A program made the position numbers and the translations under genes. This document shows positions 1 to 6,534 of a DNA stretch of 9,511 bases, piece after piece. Location: the NCBI GenBank assembly GCA_003446775.1, contig DMCH01000145.1, forward strand, positions 4,817 through 14,327. Direction: 5' to 3'. A model generated the notes under the pieces. The model was not told the origin of the DNA. It worked only from the letters and a program-made list of their open reading frames with translations, and made no database searches. The first letter of the stretch is position 1, and the number at the start of each line of letters is the position of its first letter. The stretch comes from Chloroflexota bacterium (GTDB lineage Bacteria; Chloroflexota; Dormibacteria; Dormibacterales; Dormibacteraceae).

Positions 1-2478
1 CAGGCCAGGGTTTGACACGGCCCCACGGTGGTCAGTTTGGCCGCCACATTCGGAAGGGGAGCGATGACAAACCACTGGCGCGACATCAAGAACGCTGACC
101 TCATCCTGATCAACGGCGCCAACCCCGCCGAGGCGCACCCGGTCGGCTTTCAGTGGTTCATGCGGGCCAAGCTCGACCGCGGGGCCAAGATCATCCACGC
201 GGATCCACGCTTCACGCGCACCTCCGCGGTTGCCGATACGTACCTGCGAATCCGCACCGGCACCGACGTCGCGTACTTCGGGGGCCTAATCAACCACGTT
301 CTGCAAGGCAACCTGTATCAAGCCGACTACGTGCTCAACTACACGAACGCTTCGTTCATCGTCAAGCAGGAGTTCGGGTTCACCGACGGACTCTTCTCCG
401 GTTACAGCGCCCCCAAGCGGACTTACGACATCAGCAGCTGGAGCTATGAGACCGGCAGCAACGGGTTTGCCAATCGCGACATGACCCTCCAGCATCCGCG
501 GTCGGTCTTCCAGCTCATGAAAGCGCACTACTCTCGCTACACGCCGGAGATGGTGTCGAGCATCACCGGGATCCCGGTCGACGAGTTCAACAAGGTGGCG
601 GAGCTGGTCGGCCAGATGGGCAAGCCCGACAAGGTGATGACCATCGTCTACGCGGTGGGCCTGACCCACCACACGACCGGCGGCCAGCTGATCCGATCGG
701 GGGCGGTGCTGCAGCTGCTGCTCGGCAACATGGGGCTCCCCGGGGGTGGCATGAACGCCGAGCGCGGCCACGCCAACATCCAGGGCAACACCGACCACGC
801 CATCTCGTGGGAGCTCCTGCCCGGATACATGAAGATCCCGGCGCCGGGCCAGAAGACCGTCGACGATTATGTGGCGGCGAGCGCACTCAAGAAGTCGGAC
901 CCCAACTCGTGGAACTTCTTCGGCACCAACTACCGCAAGTTCATGGTCAGCCTGCTCAAGGGTTGGTATGGTTCCGCCGCGACCAAGGCCAACGAGTTCG
1001 CGTTCGACTACGTGCCCAAGCCCGGCCAGAACTCATCGTGGATGTCGATCTTCGACCAGGCGCTCAAGGGCGCCATGCAGGGCGTGATCCTGTCCGGCAT
1101 GACCGCCGCCAGCATCGGCCCCGACTCCAACCAGGTGCAGCAGGCGCTGGCGAACCTCAAGTGGCTGGTGGTGATGGATGCCCTCCCAACCACCAGCTCA
1201 GAGTTTTGGCACGCTCCCGGCGTCGATCCGAGCCAGGTCAAGACCGAGGTCTTCATGCTCCCGACCACTCACTGGATCGAGAAGGACGGCTCGTTCACGA
1301 ACAGCGGTCGCTGGGCGCAGTGGAAGGACCAGGTCCTCCCGCCGCAGGGCCAGGCGCGGCACGACCACTGGATCCTGGCCGACATCTTCAGCCGCGTGAA
1401 GACTCTCTACACCCAGCAGGGGGGCAAGTTCCCCGACCCCATCATGCACATGACCCTTGATTACAAGGACCCGCTGAAGCCGGAGCTCGACGAGATTGCG
1501 AAAGAGATCAACGGCAAGGATCTCGCCACCGGCAAGCAGATGACCTCGTTCGCCCTGTTGAAGGACGACGGCACGACCACAGCCGGCGACTGGATCTACA
1601 CCGGCTCGTACCCGGACACGGGCAACCTGATGAAGCGCCGTGACGGCATCCAGAATCCCTCGACGAACGACCCCACCGGGATGGGCTTCTATCCCGGCTG
1701 GGCGTGGAGCTGGCCGCTGAATCGGCGGGTGCTCTACAACCGGGCTTCCGCGGACCTCAACGGCCAGCCTTGGGACCCGAAACGGCCCGGCATCACCTGG
1801 ACTGGGACCAAGTGGACCGGCGACGTGCCCGACTACCCGCCGACGATGGACCCCCACGACCCGAAGGCGTACCTGCCTTTCATCATGAACGGCGAGGGCG
1901 TCGGCCGGCTGTTCAGCAACGGCATGGTCGACGGCCCGTTTCCCGAGCACTACGAGCCGATCGAGTCACCGGTGGCCAACCCCCTTCACTCGACCAATTC
2001 CGCGTCGCCGGTCGCGTTCCTCTATGACCAGGTAGCCGGCCGGCCCAATCGGTTCGGCACCGTGACCGATTTTCCTTACATCGCCACCAGCTACCGGCTG
2101 ACGGAGCACGAGCATTACGTCACCCAGCACGTTCCGCACCTCGTTCAGCTGCAGCCCGAGCCCTTTGTCGAGATCCCCTCAGAGCTGGCCCAGACCAAGG
2201 GCATCAAGACGGGCGACAAGGTCCGGGTCTCGTCGAAGCGCGGCAAGGTGGAGGTCAAGGCCGTGGTCACCAAGCGCCTCGGCGCGCTGACCGTCGCCGG
2301 TCAGAAAGTGTTCCAGATCGGAATCCCCATCCACTGGGGCTACGTGGGCATTCCCGCCGACGCGGATCCCGATCACGGCCGGTACTGGCTGGCCAACGCC
2401 TTGACGCCGTTTGTCGGCGATGCGAACTCGCGCACTCCCGAGTTCAAGGCCTTCCTGGTCAACCTGGAGAAGATGTGA
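1..2478 (+). CDS. fdhA: Formate dehydrogenase catalytic (alpha) subunit, selenocysteine-containing, FdnG type; 5' partial
   Basis: Catalytic subunit that oxidises formate to CO2 at a bis-molybdopterin-guanine-dinucleotide Mo or W centre. The frame is open from base 1 except for an in-frame TGA at 13-15. The flanking residues ARV-[TGA]-HGPTV, followed by TFGRGAMTNHW and NPAEAHPVGF, match the selenocysteine site of E. coli FdnG/FdoG from memory, so TGA is read as Sec. A GTG at 28 is not the true start, because it would remove the active-site residue. About 820 residues follow the Sec. FdnG has Sec near residue 196 of about 1015, so some 190 N-terminal residues are missing here: the Tat signal, the N-terminal [4Fe-4S] site and the first part of the Mo domain. 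The last ~145 residues (HEHYVTQHVPHL, then a GIKTGDKVRV strand) form the molybdopterin-dinucleotide-binding C-terminal domain. The gene stops at TGA 2476-2478, overlapping fdhE by one base. Family assignment is very secure; export and the choice of Mo or W are inferred. Confidence 0.96.
13..15 (+). other. In-frame UGA recoded as selenocysteine
   Basis: The TGA sits between GTT (Val) and CAC (His) in the frame of the formate dehydrogenase alpha subunit, exactly where this family carries its Mo/W-ligating Sec or Cys. Homology to the family runs through the codon on both sides: QARV before it and HGPTV after it. Genome-wide reassignment of TGA is unlikely, because TGA is the ordinary stop of fdhA itself (2476), fdhE (3351), fdhB (4154) and the ABC ATPase gene (7239). 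Decoding would need selA, selB, selC and selD, none of which lies in this window. Confidence 0.93.
16..59 (+). promoter_or_regulatory. Bacterial SECIS-like RNA hairpin downstream of the Sec codon
   Basis: A hairpin forms at 27-45. Bases 27-33 (GGTGGTC) pair with 39-45 (GGCCGCC) as seven continuous pairs including two G-U wobbles, closing the five-base loop AGTTT (34-38). The stem begins at the 12th base after the TGA, the same register I recall for the E. coli fdhF SECIS, and the loop carries the G-U pair of bases expected for SelB recognition. CCCC at 21-24 could pair with GGGG at 56-59 to make a lower helix. The bulged U of the E. coli element is not evident, so SelB binding is inferred from position and shape. 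Confidence 0.75.
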
Positions 2479-3353
2479 TGGCGACAGCCGCCGTCGCCGC
2501 CACGCCGTACACAGAACGGCGTCGCCGAACTGGAGAGCTGCGGCGCCGGCGCACGTTCGCCCGCGAGCTGCTCGACTTCTACGGTGCTTTGCTGGGAGTG
2601 CAGGAGCAGGCTTATGAGCAGGCGATCTCGGCGCGGCCACCCGCGCGCGCCCTGGTCGCCTACGTGGCGGAGATGGTCGTGCCGGCAGTGGTGGACGTCA
2701 GCCTGGCGGCCGGTCCCGCGAAGCTGCGCGACGCCGTCGCGCTTCGGCTCGAGAGCACTGATCCTTGCGAGTTTGTTGCCGCCTGGATCCACGGCGACGA
2801 CCAGACGCTGGTCGATCGGTTCCTGGCGCGCGCGTCGGTGGGGCCGGTGCTCGAAGCGTTGGGGTCCGAAGCCGCTGCCGCCTGTGAAGGAGTGCGCGAC
2901 CAACTGCATTGCCCCGACTGCGGAGGACCTCCGCAGCTCAGCTTCTTCGCGCTTCCGGCTGAGGATCTAGCGTCCGGCGGCCGCTTTCTCCTCTGCGCGC
3001 GCTGTCAAGGCAGCTGGGGGTACGCGCGCATGACGTGCCCCGGGTGCGGCGAGGACTCGAGCTCTCGCCTCCAGATCTTCAGCGAAGAAGGAACCGCATC
3101 CGGTGAGCGCGGGAGCGTCGTGCGCGGTCTGGAGGGAAGGCTTGGCGACCATCGCGTGTCGGAGGACAAGCCCGTCTTTCCGCACATCCGGATCGAAGCG
3201 TGCGACAGCTGCCGGCGCTATCTGCTCAGCATCGACCTCGCGGCGGATCCGACCGCCGTCCCAGTCGTCGACGAGCTGGCCGCCCTCCCGCTTGATCTCT
3301 ACGCGAGGGAACGCGGCTTCTCGAAGATCATTCCCAATCTGATGGGGTTCTGA
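2478..3353 (+). CDS. fdhE: FdhE-family formate dehydrogenase maturation protein
   Basis: Cytoplasmic accessory protein of 291 aa. FdhE proteins act after translation in maturing respiratory formate dehydrogenases, binding metal through rubredoxin-like CxxC pairs and interacting with the catalytic subunit. Four CxxC motifs are present: CPDC at 145-148, CARC at 173-176, CPGC at 187-190 and CDSC at 242-245, matching the family pattern. The N-terminal ~135 residues are helical and rich in Arg and Ala (RRRRTFARELLDFYGALL), also as in FdhE, and the length is close to the 309 aa of the E. coli protein. The chosen ATG at 2478 shares its A with the TGA of fdhA and is preceded by GGAG at 2466-2469 with good spacing; a GTG at 2475 is a weaker alternative. 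The gene sits between the alpha and beta structural genes, whereas in E. coli fdhE follows fdoGHI, so it is probably made in step with the enzyme. Confidence 0.9.
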   Translation: MATAAVAATPYTERRRRTGELRRRRTFARELLDFYGALLGVQEQAYEQAISARPPARALVAYVAEMVVPAVVDVSLAAGPAKLRDAVALRLESTDPCEFVAAWIHGDDQTLVDRFLARASVGPVLEALGSEAAAACEGVRDQLHCPDCGGPPQLSFFALPAEDLASGGRFLLCARCQGSWGYARMTCPGCGEDSSSRLQIFSEEGTASGERGSVVRGLEGRLGDHRVSEDKPVFPHIRIEACDSCRRYLLSIDLAADPTAVPVVDELAALPLDLYARERGFSKIIPNLMGF

Positions 3354-4156
3354 TGGCCGCAACAATCAAGCCCGGCGAGTCGTACGGCTTCTTTACCGAC
3401 ACCAGCATCTGCATCGGCTGCAAGGCGTGCGAGGTCGCCTGCAAGGAGTGGAACCAGCTCGAGGGCAACGAACCGAAGTTCCTCGCCGACAGCTATGACA
3501 ACACCGGCCAGCTCGACGACCAGAACTGGCGGCATGTGAAGTTCATCGACGACGTGCCCGCGCAGTCCGCGGATGCCGGCAACGGCAAGGCCTTCCTGAT
3601 GATGTCGGACGTCTGCAAGCACTGCAAGCACGCGAGCTGCATGGATGTCTGTCCGACGGGCGCGATCATCCGCACCGAGTTCGACACGGTCTTCATCCAG
3701 CAGGACGCCTGCAACGGCTGCCGCAACTGCATCGCCGCTTGTCCTTATAGCGTCATCTCCCTGAATCCGAAGACAGGCACGGCGCACAAATGCACGCTCT
3801 GCTACGACCGGCTCCAGGGCGGCTTGCAACCTGCCTGCGCCAAAGCCTGCCCGACCCAGTCGATCCAGTTCGGCCTGCTGGGCGACCTCCACACCGCGGC
3901 CGACAATCGGCTGGCCTCGCTCCACTCGCAGGGGATCACCCAGGCGCAGCTGTACGGCCGCGACGACACGGTTTACGGAGGGCTGAACGCCTTCTTCCTG
4001 CTCATGGACAAACCGGAGACCTATGGGCTTCCGAACGCCGACAATGCCAAGCTGCCCACGCGCAACGACGTGGGTGGGTACCTCGCCGCCCTCGTCACCG
4101 CTGTGATCGGCGTGATCGCGGGCATCGTCGCCTTCAGACGGCGGGGAACATCGTGA
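3353..4156 (+). CDS. fdhB: Formate dehydrogenase iron-sulfur (beta) subunit, four [4Fe-4S] clusters, C-terminal membrane anchor
   Basis: Electron-transfer subunit of 267 aa that carries electrons from the catalytic subunit to the membrane. Sixteen cysteines form four ferredoxin-like sets: C20/C23/C26/C30 (CIGCKACEVAC), C88/C91/C96/C100 (CKHCKHASCMDVCP), C120/C123/C126/C130 (CNGCRNCIAACP) and C147/C150/C162/C166 (CTLC...PACAKACP). The order and spacing match the FdnH/HybA-type Fer4 family. No signal peptide is present, so export would be by hitch-hiking with the Tat-targeted alpha subunit (inference). Residues ~241-261 form one hydrophobic helix (YLAALVTAVIGVIAGIVAF) ending in RRRGTS, like the C-terminal anchor of FdnH. 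The ATG at 3353 overlaps the fdhE stop as TGATG. The stop TGA at 4154-4156 overlaps the GTG of the next gene. Confidence 0.95.
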   Translation: MAATIKPGESYGFFTDTSICIGCKACEVACKEWNQLEGNEPKFLADSYDNTGQLDDQNWRHVKFIDDVPAQSADAGNGKAFLMMSDVCKHCKHASCMDVCPTGAIIRTEFDTVFIQQDACNGCRNCIAACPYSVISLNPKTGTAHKCTLCYDRLQGGLQPACAKACPTQSIQFGLLGDLHTAADNRLASLHSQGITQAQLYGRDDTVYGGLNAFFLLMDKPETYGLPNADNAKLPTRNDVGGYLAALVTAVIGVIAGIVAFRRRGTS

Positions 4157-5127
4157 TCTACCTCGCCGCGGAACATTTCGTACGAGCGCCGCAGTGGACG
4201 TGGTACATCCTCGGCTACTTCTTCTTCGCCGGCCTCACCGGCGGCTCCTATGCGGTGGCGACGCTCCTGCGTCTGGTGGGTGACCCGCGCGACGAGCCGG
4301 CGGCGCGCGTCGGCTTCTACGCGAGCTTCGTGGCTTTGCTGTTCTGCCCACTGCTTCTGACCATCGACCTGGGCGCGAGCTGGTGGAAGTTCTGGCACAT
4401 GCTGATCGACGTCACCCCAGGAGACCAGGGCCTCAACTTCAAGTACTGGTCGCCCATGTCGGTCGGCGTCTGGACGCTGCTGATTTTCGCTCTGTTTCCG
4501 ACGGTGTCCGCCCTGGAGTCGTTCGTGCTCGACCGGCGAGCGCGCAGCGCCGCTGCCGACTCGAGCGGCTCCAGGTTCCGGACCGTCGATGCGCCCGCAG
4601 GGCCGCCCGGCGGCGTGCTCGGCCGCGCCTTCAACATCGTTGGCGGCGTCCTCGCCCTGTTCATCGCCTCCTACACAGGCGTCCTCCTCAGCGTCAGCAA
4701 CCAACCGATCTGGAGCGACACCTGGATGCTCGGCGGCCTGTTCCTCGCCTCCGGCCTGAGCGGCTCGGCCGCCCTGATCGCGCTCCTCACCCGATACCGC
4801 CCCGATGCGGCGTTCAGCCTCGGCCGCCTCCACGAAGCGGATGGGTATTTCTCGATCCTCGAGATCGTCCTGCTGGTCGCGTTCTTCATCACGATCGGCG
4901 CCGCCGGGTCCGCGGGTCTGACCCTGTCCTTCCTCCCGCTGTGGCTGCTCGCGCTGGTCGGGATCGGCGCGTCGCTCTTCGTGGCCAGGGGCCACATGCG
5001 CATCCGCCCAGGAGGTGGCGGCTCGGCGGTCATCGCCCGCGCCGGCACCGATACCCTGGTCGTGTCCGTCCTCGTCCTGCTTGGTGTGCTCGCGCTGCGC
5101 GCAGCGGTGATCTTCAGTGCTCAGTAG
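4153..5127 (+). CDS. nrfD: NrfD/PsrC-type integral membrane subunit of formate dehydrogenase
   Basis: Polytopic membrane protein of 324 aa that would anchor the dehydrogenase and pass electrons to quinone. About eight hydrophobic helices are visible, at roughly residues 17-40, 55-76, 98-118, 156-180, 191-214, 233-254, 255-280 and 292-322. The first contains FFFAGLTGGSYAVATLL followed by RLVGDP, a typical NrfD opening, and DLGASWWKFWHML follows helix 2. This differs from the four-helix cytochrome b gamma subunit FdnI of E. coli formate dehydrogenase N; NrfD proteins lack haem. The start is GTG at 4153, which overlaps the fdhB stop as GTGA and has GGGGA a few bases upstream. The same frame stays open back to 3790, but that part lies inside fdhB and is not translated. 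The stop is TAG at 5125-5127, inside the start of mrp. Confidence 0.92.
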   Translation: MIYLAAEHFVRAPQWTWYILGYFFFAGLTGGSYAVATLLRLVGDPRDEPAARVGFYASFVALLFCPLLLTIDLGASWWKFWHMLIDVTPGDQGLNFKYWSPMSVGVWTLLIFALFPTVSALESFVLDRRARSAAADSSGSRFRTVDAPAGPPGGVLGRAFNIVGGVLALFIASYTGVLLSVSNQPIWSDTWMLGGLFLASGLSGSAALIALLTRYRPDAAFSLGRLHEADGYFSILEIVLLVAFFITIGAAGSAGLTLSFLPLWLLALVGIGASLFVARGHMRIRPGGGGSAVIARAGTDTLVVSVLVLLGVLALRAAVIFSAQ

Positions 5128-6208
5128 TACTTCACCGCCCAGCTCGGAGCAGGTGCTGGGCGTGCTGGCCGCGATCCAGGACCCGGACCTGGGTCGCGAT
5201 GTGGTCAGCCTCGGCATGATCAAAGACCTGGTCATTGGGGCCGACGGCCGGGTGAGCTTCACCTTTGAGCTGACGACCCCCGCCTGCCCGGTTCGGGATC
5301 GTTTCCAGACGATGGCGAGCAAGCTCGTAGGCGACCTCCCAGGCGTGACCGCGGTGGATCTGAAGATGACCGCCAACGTGCGCTCGGCCTTCAACCGGCG
5401 GCAGCCGAATCAGGTCATTCCCGGCGTCAAGCACGCAATCGCGGTCGCATCCGGAAAGGGTGGCGTCGGGAAATCGACGGTGGCGATCAACCTGGCGTGC
5501 GCCCTGGGCATCAGCGGAGCCAGGGTGGGACTGCTCGACGCGGACATCTACGGTCCATCGATACCCGGCATGATGGGCATCCAGGACGAGCCGAAGGTGG
5601 TGGACCAGAAGCTCGTGCCACTCGAGGCCTTCGGCGTCAAGCTGATGTCGATCGGCTTCCTGGCCGGCGCCGACAAGGCGATGGTCTGGCGGGGACCGAT
5701 GGTCTCGCGCGCGATCGAGCAGATGCTGACCGACGTTCACTGGGGCGAGCTCGACTACCTCGTGATCGACCTGCCGCCGGGCACAGGCGACGCGTCATTG
5801 ACCCTGGCTCAGGCGGTGCCTCTGACCGGAGTCGCGATCGTATGCACGCCGCAAGCCGCCGCGCTCGGCATCGCGGTCAAGGCGCTGCAGATGTTCCGCG
5901 GTCTCAACGTGACCCCGTTGGGCCTGGTCGAGAACATGAGCTGGTTCGTCTGCGGTCGCTGCAGCGAAGAGCACTTCATCTTCGACCACGGCGGGGCGGA
6001 GCGCGCCGCGAAGCGCCTGGGCGTGCCTTATCTCGGCGGCATACCGCTGGAGAAAGTGATTCGCGAGGAGGCTGACGCGGGCGCCCCGGTGGTGGTCTCG
6101 CGCCCGGACACAGCCGGCGCCAAGGCATTCCGCGACGTCGCGTCAGCAATCGCCGCGCGTGTCTCAGTGCAGAGCTTCCGTCAGCTGCCCGTGATCAACG
6201 TTCGTTAG
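5117..6208 (+). CDS. mrp: Mrp/NBP35-type iron-sulfur cluster carrier ATPase (ApbC family)
   Basis: Cytoplasmic P-loop ATPase of 363 aa that carries [4Fe-4S] clusters to apoproteins. Residues ~10-85 form a MIP18/DUF59-type domain (AAIQDPDLGRDVVSLGMIKDL, then TTPACPVRD). The ATPase domain follows: deviant Walker A GKGGVGKST at 113-121, a switch segment LLDADIYGPSIPGM, LVIDLPPGTGD, and the cluster-bridging CxxC as CGRC at 279-282. This is the complete bacterial Mrp/ApbC architecture. The start is taken as GTG 5117, which overlaps the nrfD end by 11 bases; the Shine-Dalgarno sequence is weak, and the in-frame GTG at 5156 is a possible shorter start. Overlap with an operon for a protein complex holding at least four [4Fe-4S] clusters suggests it serves assembly of this enzyme, though general Mrp proteins have wider client sets. 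The 3' end overlaps the convergent small gene by 14 bases. Confidence 0.93.
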   Translation: MLSSTSPPSSEQVLGVLAAIQDPDLGRDVVSLGMIKDLVIGADGRVSFTFELTTPACPVRDRFQTMASKLVGDLPGVTAVDLKMTANVRSAFNRRQPNQVIPGVKHAIAVASGKGGVGKSTVAINLACALGISGARVGLLDADIYGPSIPGMMGIQDEPKVVDQKLVPLEAFGVKLMSIGFLAGADKAMVWRGPMVSRAIEQMLTDVHWGELDYLVIDLPPGTGDASLTLAQAVPLTGVAIVCTPQAAALGIAVKALQMFRGLNVTPLGLVENMSWFVCGRCSEEHFIFDHGGAERAAKRLGVPYLGGIPLEKVIREEADAGAPVVVSRPDTAGAKAFRDVASAIAARVSVQSFRQLPVINVR

Positions 6209-6497
6209 TGCCGGCGGGGTACTCCTTCTCGAGCTCCTGCCTCACCTCGAGGATGAACTCGGCCACGGCCGCGTCATCTAGGCCGCCCTTGGCCGCGCGG
6301 AGGCGTTCGGTCGCGACCCCGGCCATGAAGCAGGACAGGGGTGCGAAGCGCCGCTCCTGGGTGTGGGCGGCCACCCGCGCCAGGTCCAGCAGCTCGAGCG
6401 CCACCTTGGCGTCGAGGGAGGGCGCCTCGATACGAGCCGATCGCCGTTGTGCCGCCGTCACCCAACGCTCGCCCAGGTCATCGAAGAATCGATTCAT
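6195..6497 (-). CDS. DUF6457-like small protein, possibly linked to molybdenum cofactor synthesis
   Basis: Cytoplasmic protein of 100 aa with no membrane segment or cysteine-rich site. The core LELLDLARVAAHTQERRFAPLSCFMAGVA matches what I recall of the DUF6457 pattern (LLDLAR..AH..ER..APL..F..G.A). That domain also occurs fused or adjacent to MobA-type molybdopterin guanylyltransferase domains in Actinobacteria. Its position beside a formate dehydrogenase, a user of molybdopterin-guanine dinucleotide, agrees with that link, but no catalytic function is known to me. The ATG reads from 6497 down and has no clear Shine-Dalgarno sequence; see the possible leaderless promoter. The C-terminal codons run into the end of mrp on the opposite strand, leaving no room for a conventional terminator between the two genes. 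The reading frame and + strand neighbours support a real gene; the family call is moderately sure. Confidence 0.72.
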   Translation of the reverse strand: MNRFFDDLGERWVTAAQRRSARIEAPSLDAKVALELLDLARVAAHTQERRFAPLSCFMAGVATERLRAAKGGLDDAAVAEFILEVRQELEKEYPAGTNER

Positions 6498-6533
6498 TCG
6501 TTAGTCATAGCACGCACGGCCGCGGCGGCGACA
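6498..6533. other. Short divergent intergenic region
   Basis: This is the only non-coding gap in the window, between the divergently read DUF6457-like gene and the ABC ATPase gene. It holds the suggested minus-strand promoter. On the + strand I see no convincing -35/-10 pair and no Shine-Dalgarno sequence. GACAAT at 6530-6535 has the A2, A5 and T6 of a -10 box and could give a leaderless transcript starting near 6543, but this is weak. Confidence 0.5.
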
Positions 6534-6534
6534 A
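6504..6534 (-). promoter_or_regulatory. Possible promoter for the DUF6457-like gene, giving a leaderless mRNA
   Basis: Reading the minus strand, TTGTCG (6534-6529) could be a -35 box and TATGAC (6509-6504) a -10 box, separated by 19 bases. A TGC immediately before the -10 resembles the TGn of extended -10 promoters. Only six bases separate the -10 from the ATG at 6497, so transcription would begin at or next to the start codon, consistent with the missing ribosome binding site. Matches to sigma-70 consensus are partial, and the spacer is longer than the ideal 17 bases. Confidence 0.35.

Noticed and set aside
13..15. TGA as a nonsense mutation (pseudogene), or as Trp or Gly in an alternative code
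   Set aside because: The position is the known Sec site of the family and a suitable hairpin follows. Several genes here, including this one, stop at TGA, which excludes a general reassignment, and the rest of the gene is intact over more than 2.4 kb.
1198..1950. 250-codon minus-strand open frame within the formate dehydrogenase gene
   Set aside because: Antisense to strongly conserved formate dehydrogenase sequence, with no ribosome binding site or domain signature; a GC-bias shadow.
3790..4152. N-terminal extension of the NrfD-type protein to base 3790
   Set aside because: The frame is open but overlaps the cysteine-cluster coding part of fdhB, and the translation is Arg/Pro-rich shadow sequence. 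GTG 4153 with its GGGGA site gives the normal NrfD N-terminus.
4021..5394. 457-codon open frame on the minus strand
   Set aside because: Antisense to the end of fdhB, the NrfD gene and the start of mrp. Its low-complexity translation, rich in Arg, Glu, Gln and Asp, is the reverse image of hydrophobic helices and has no recognisable domain.
6278..6297. GGCC...GGCC inverted repeat as a terminator for mrp
   Set aside because: The arms are only four bases, lie inside the DUF6457-like coding sequence, and no T-run follows on the + strand; it is ordinary in sequence this rich in GC.
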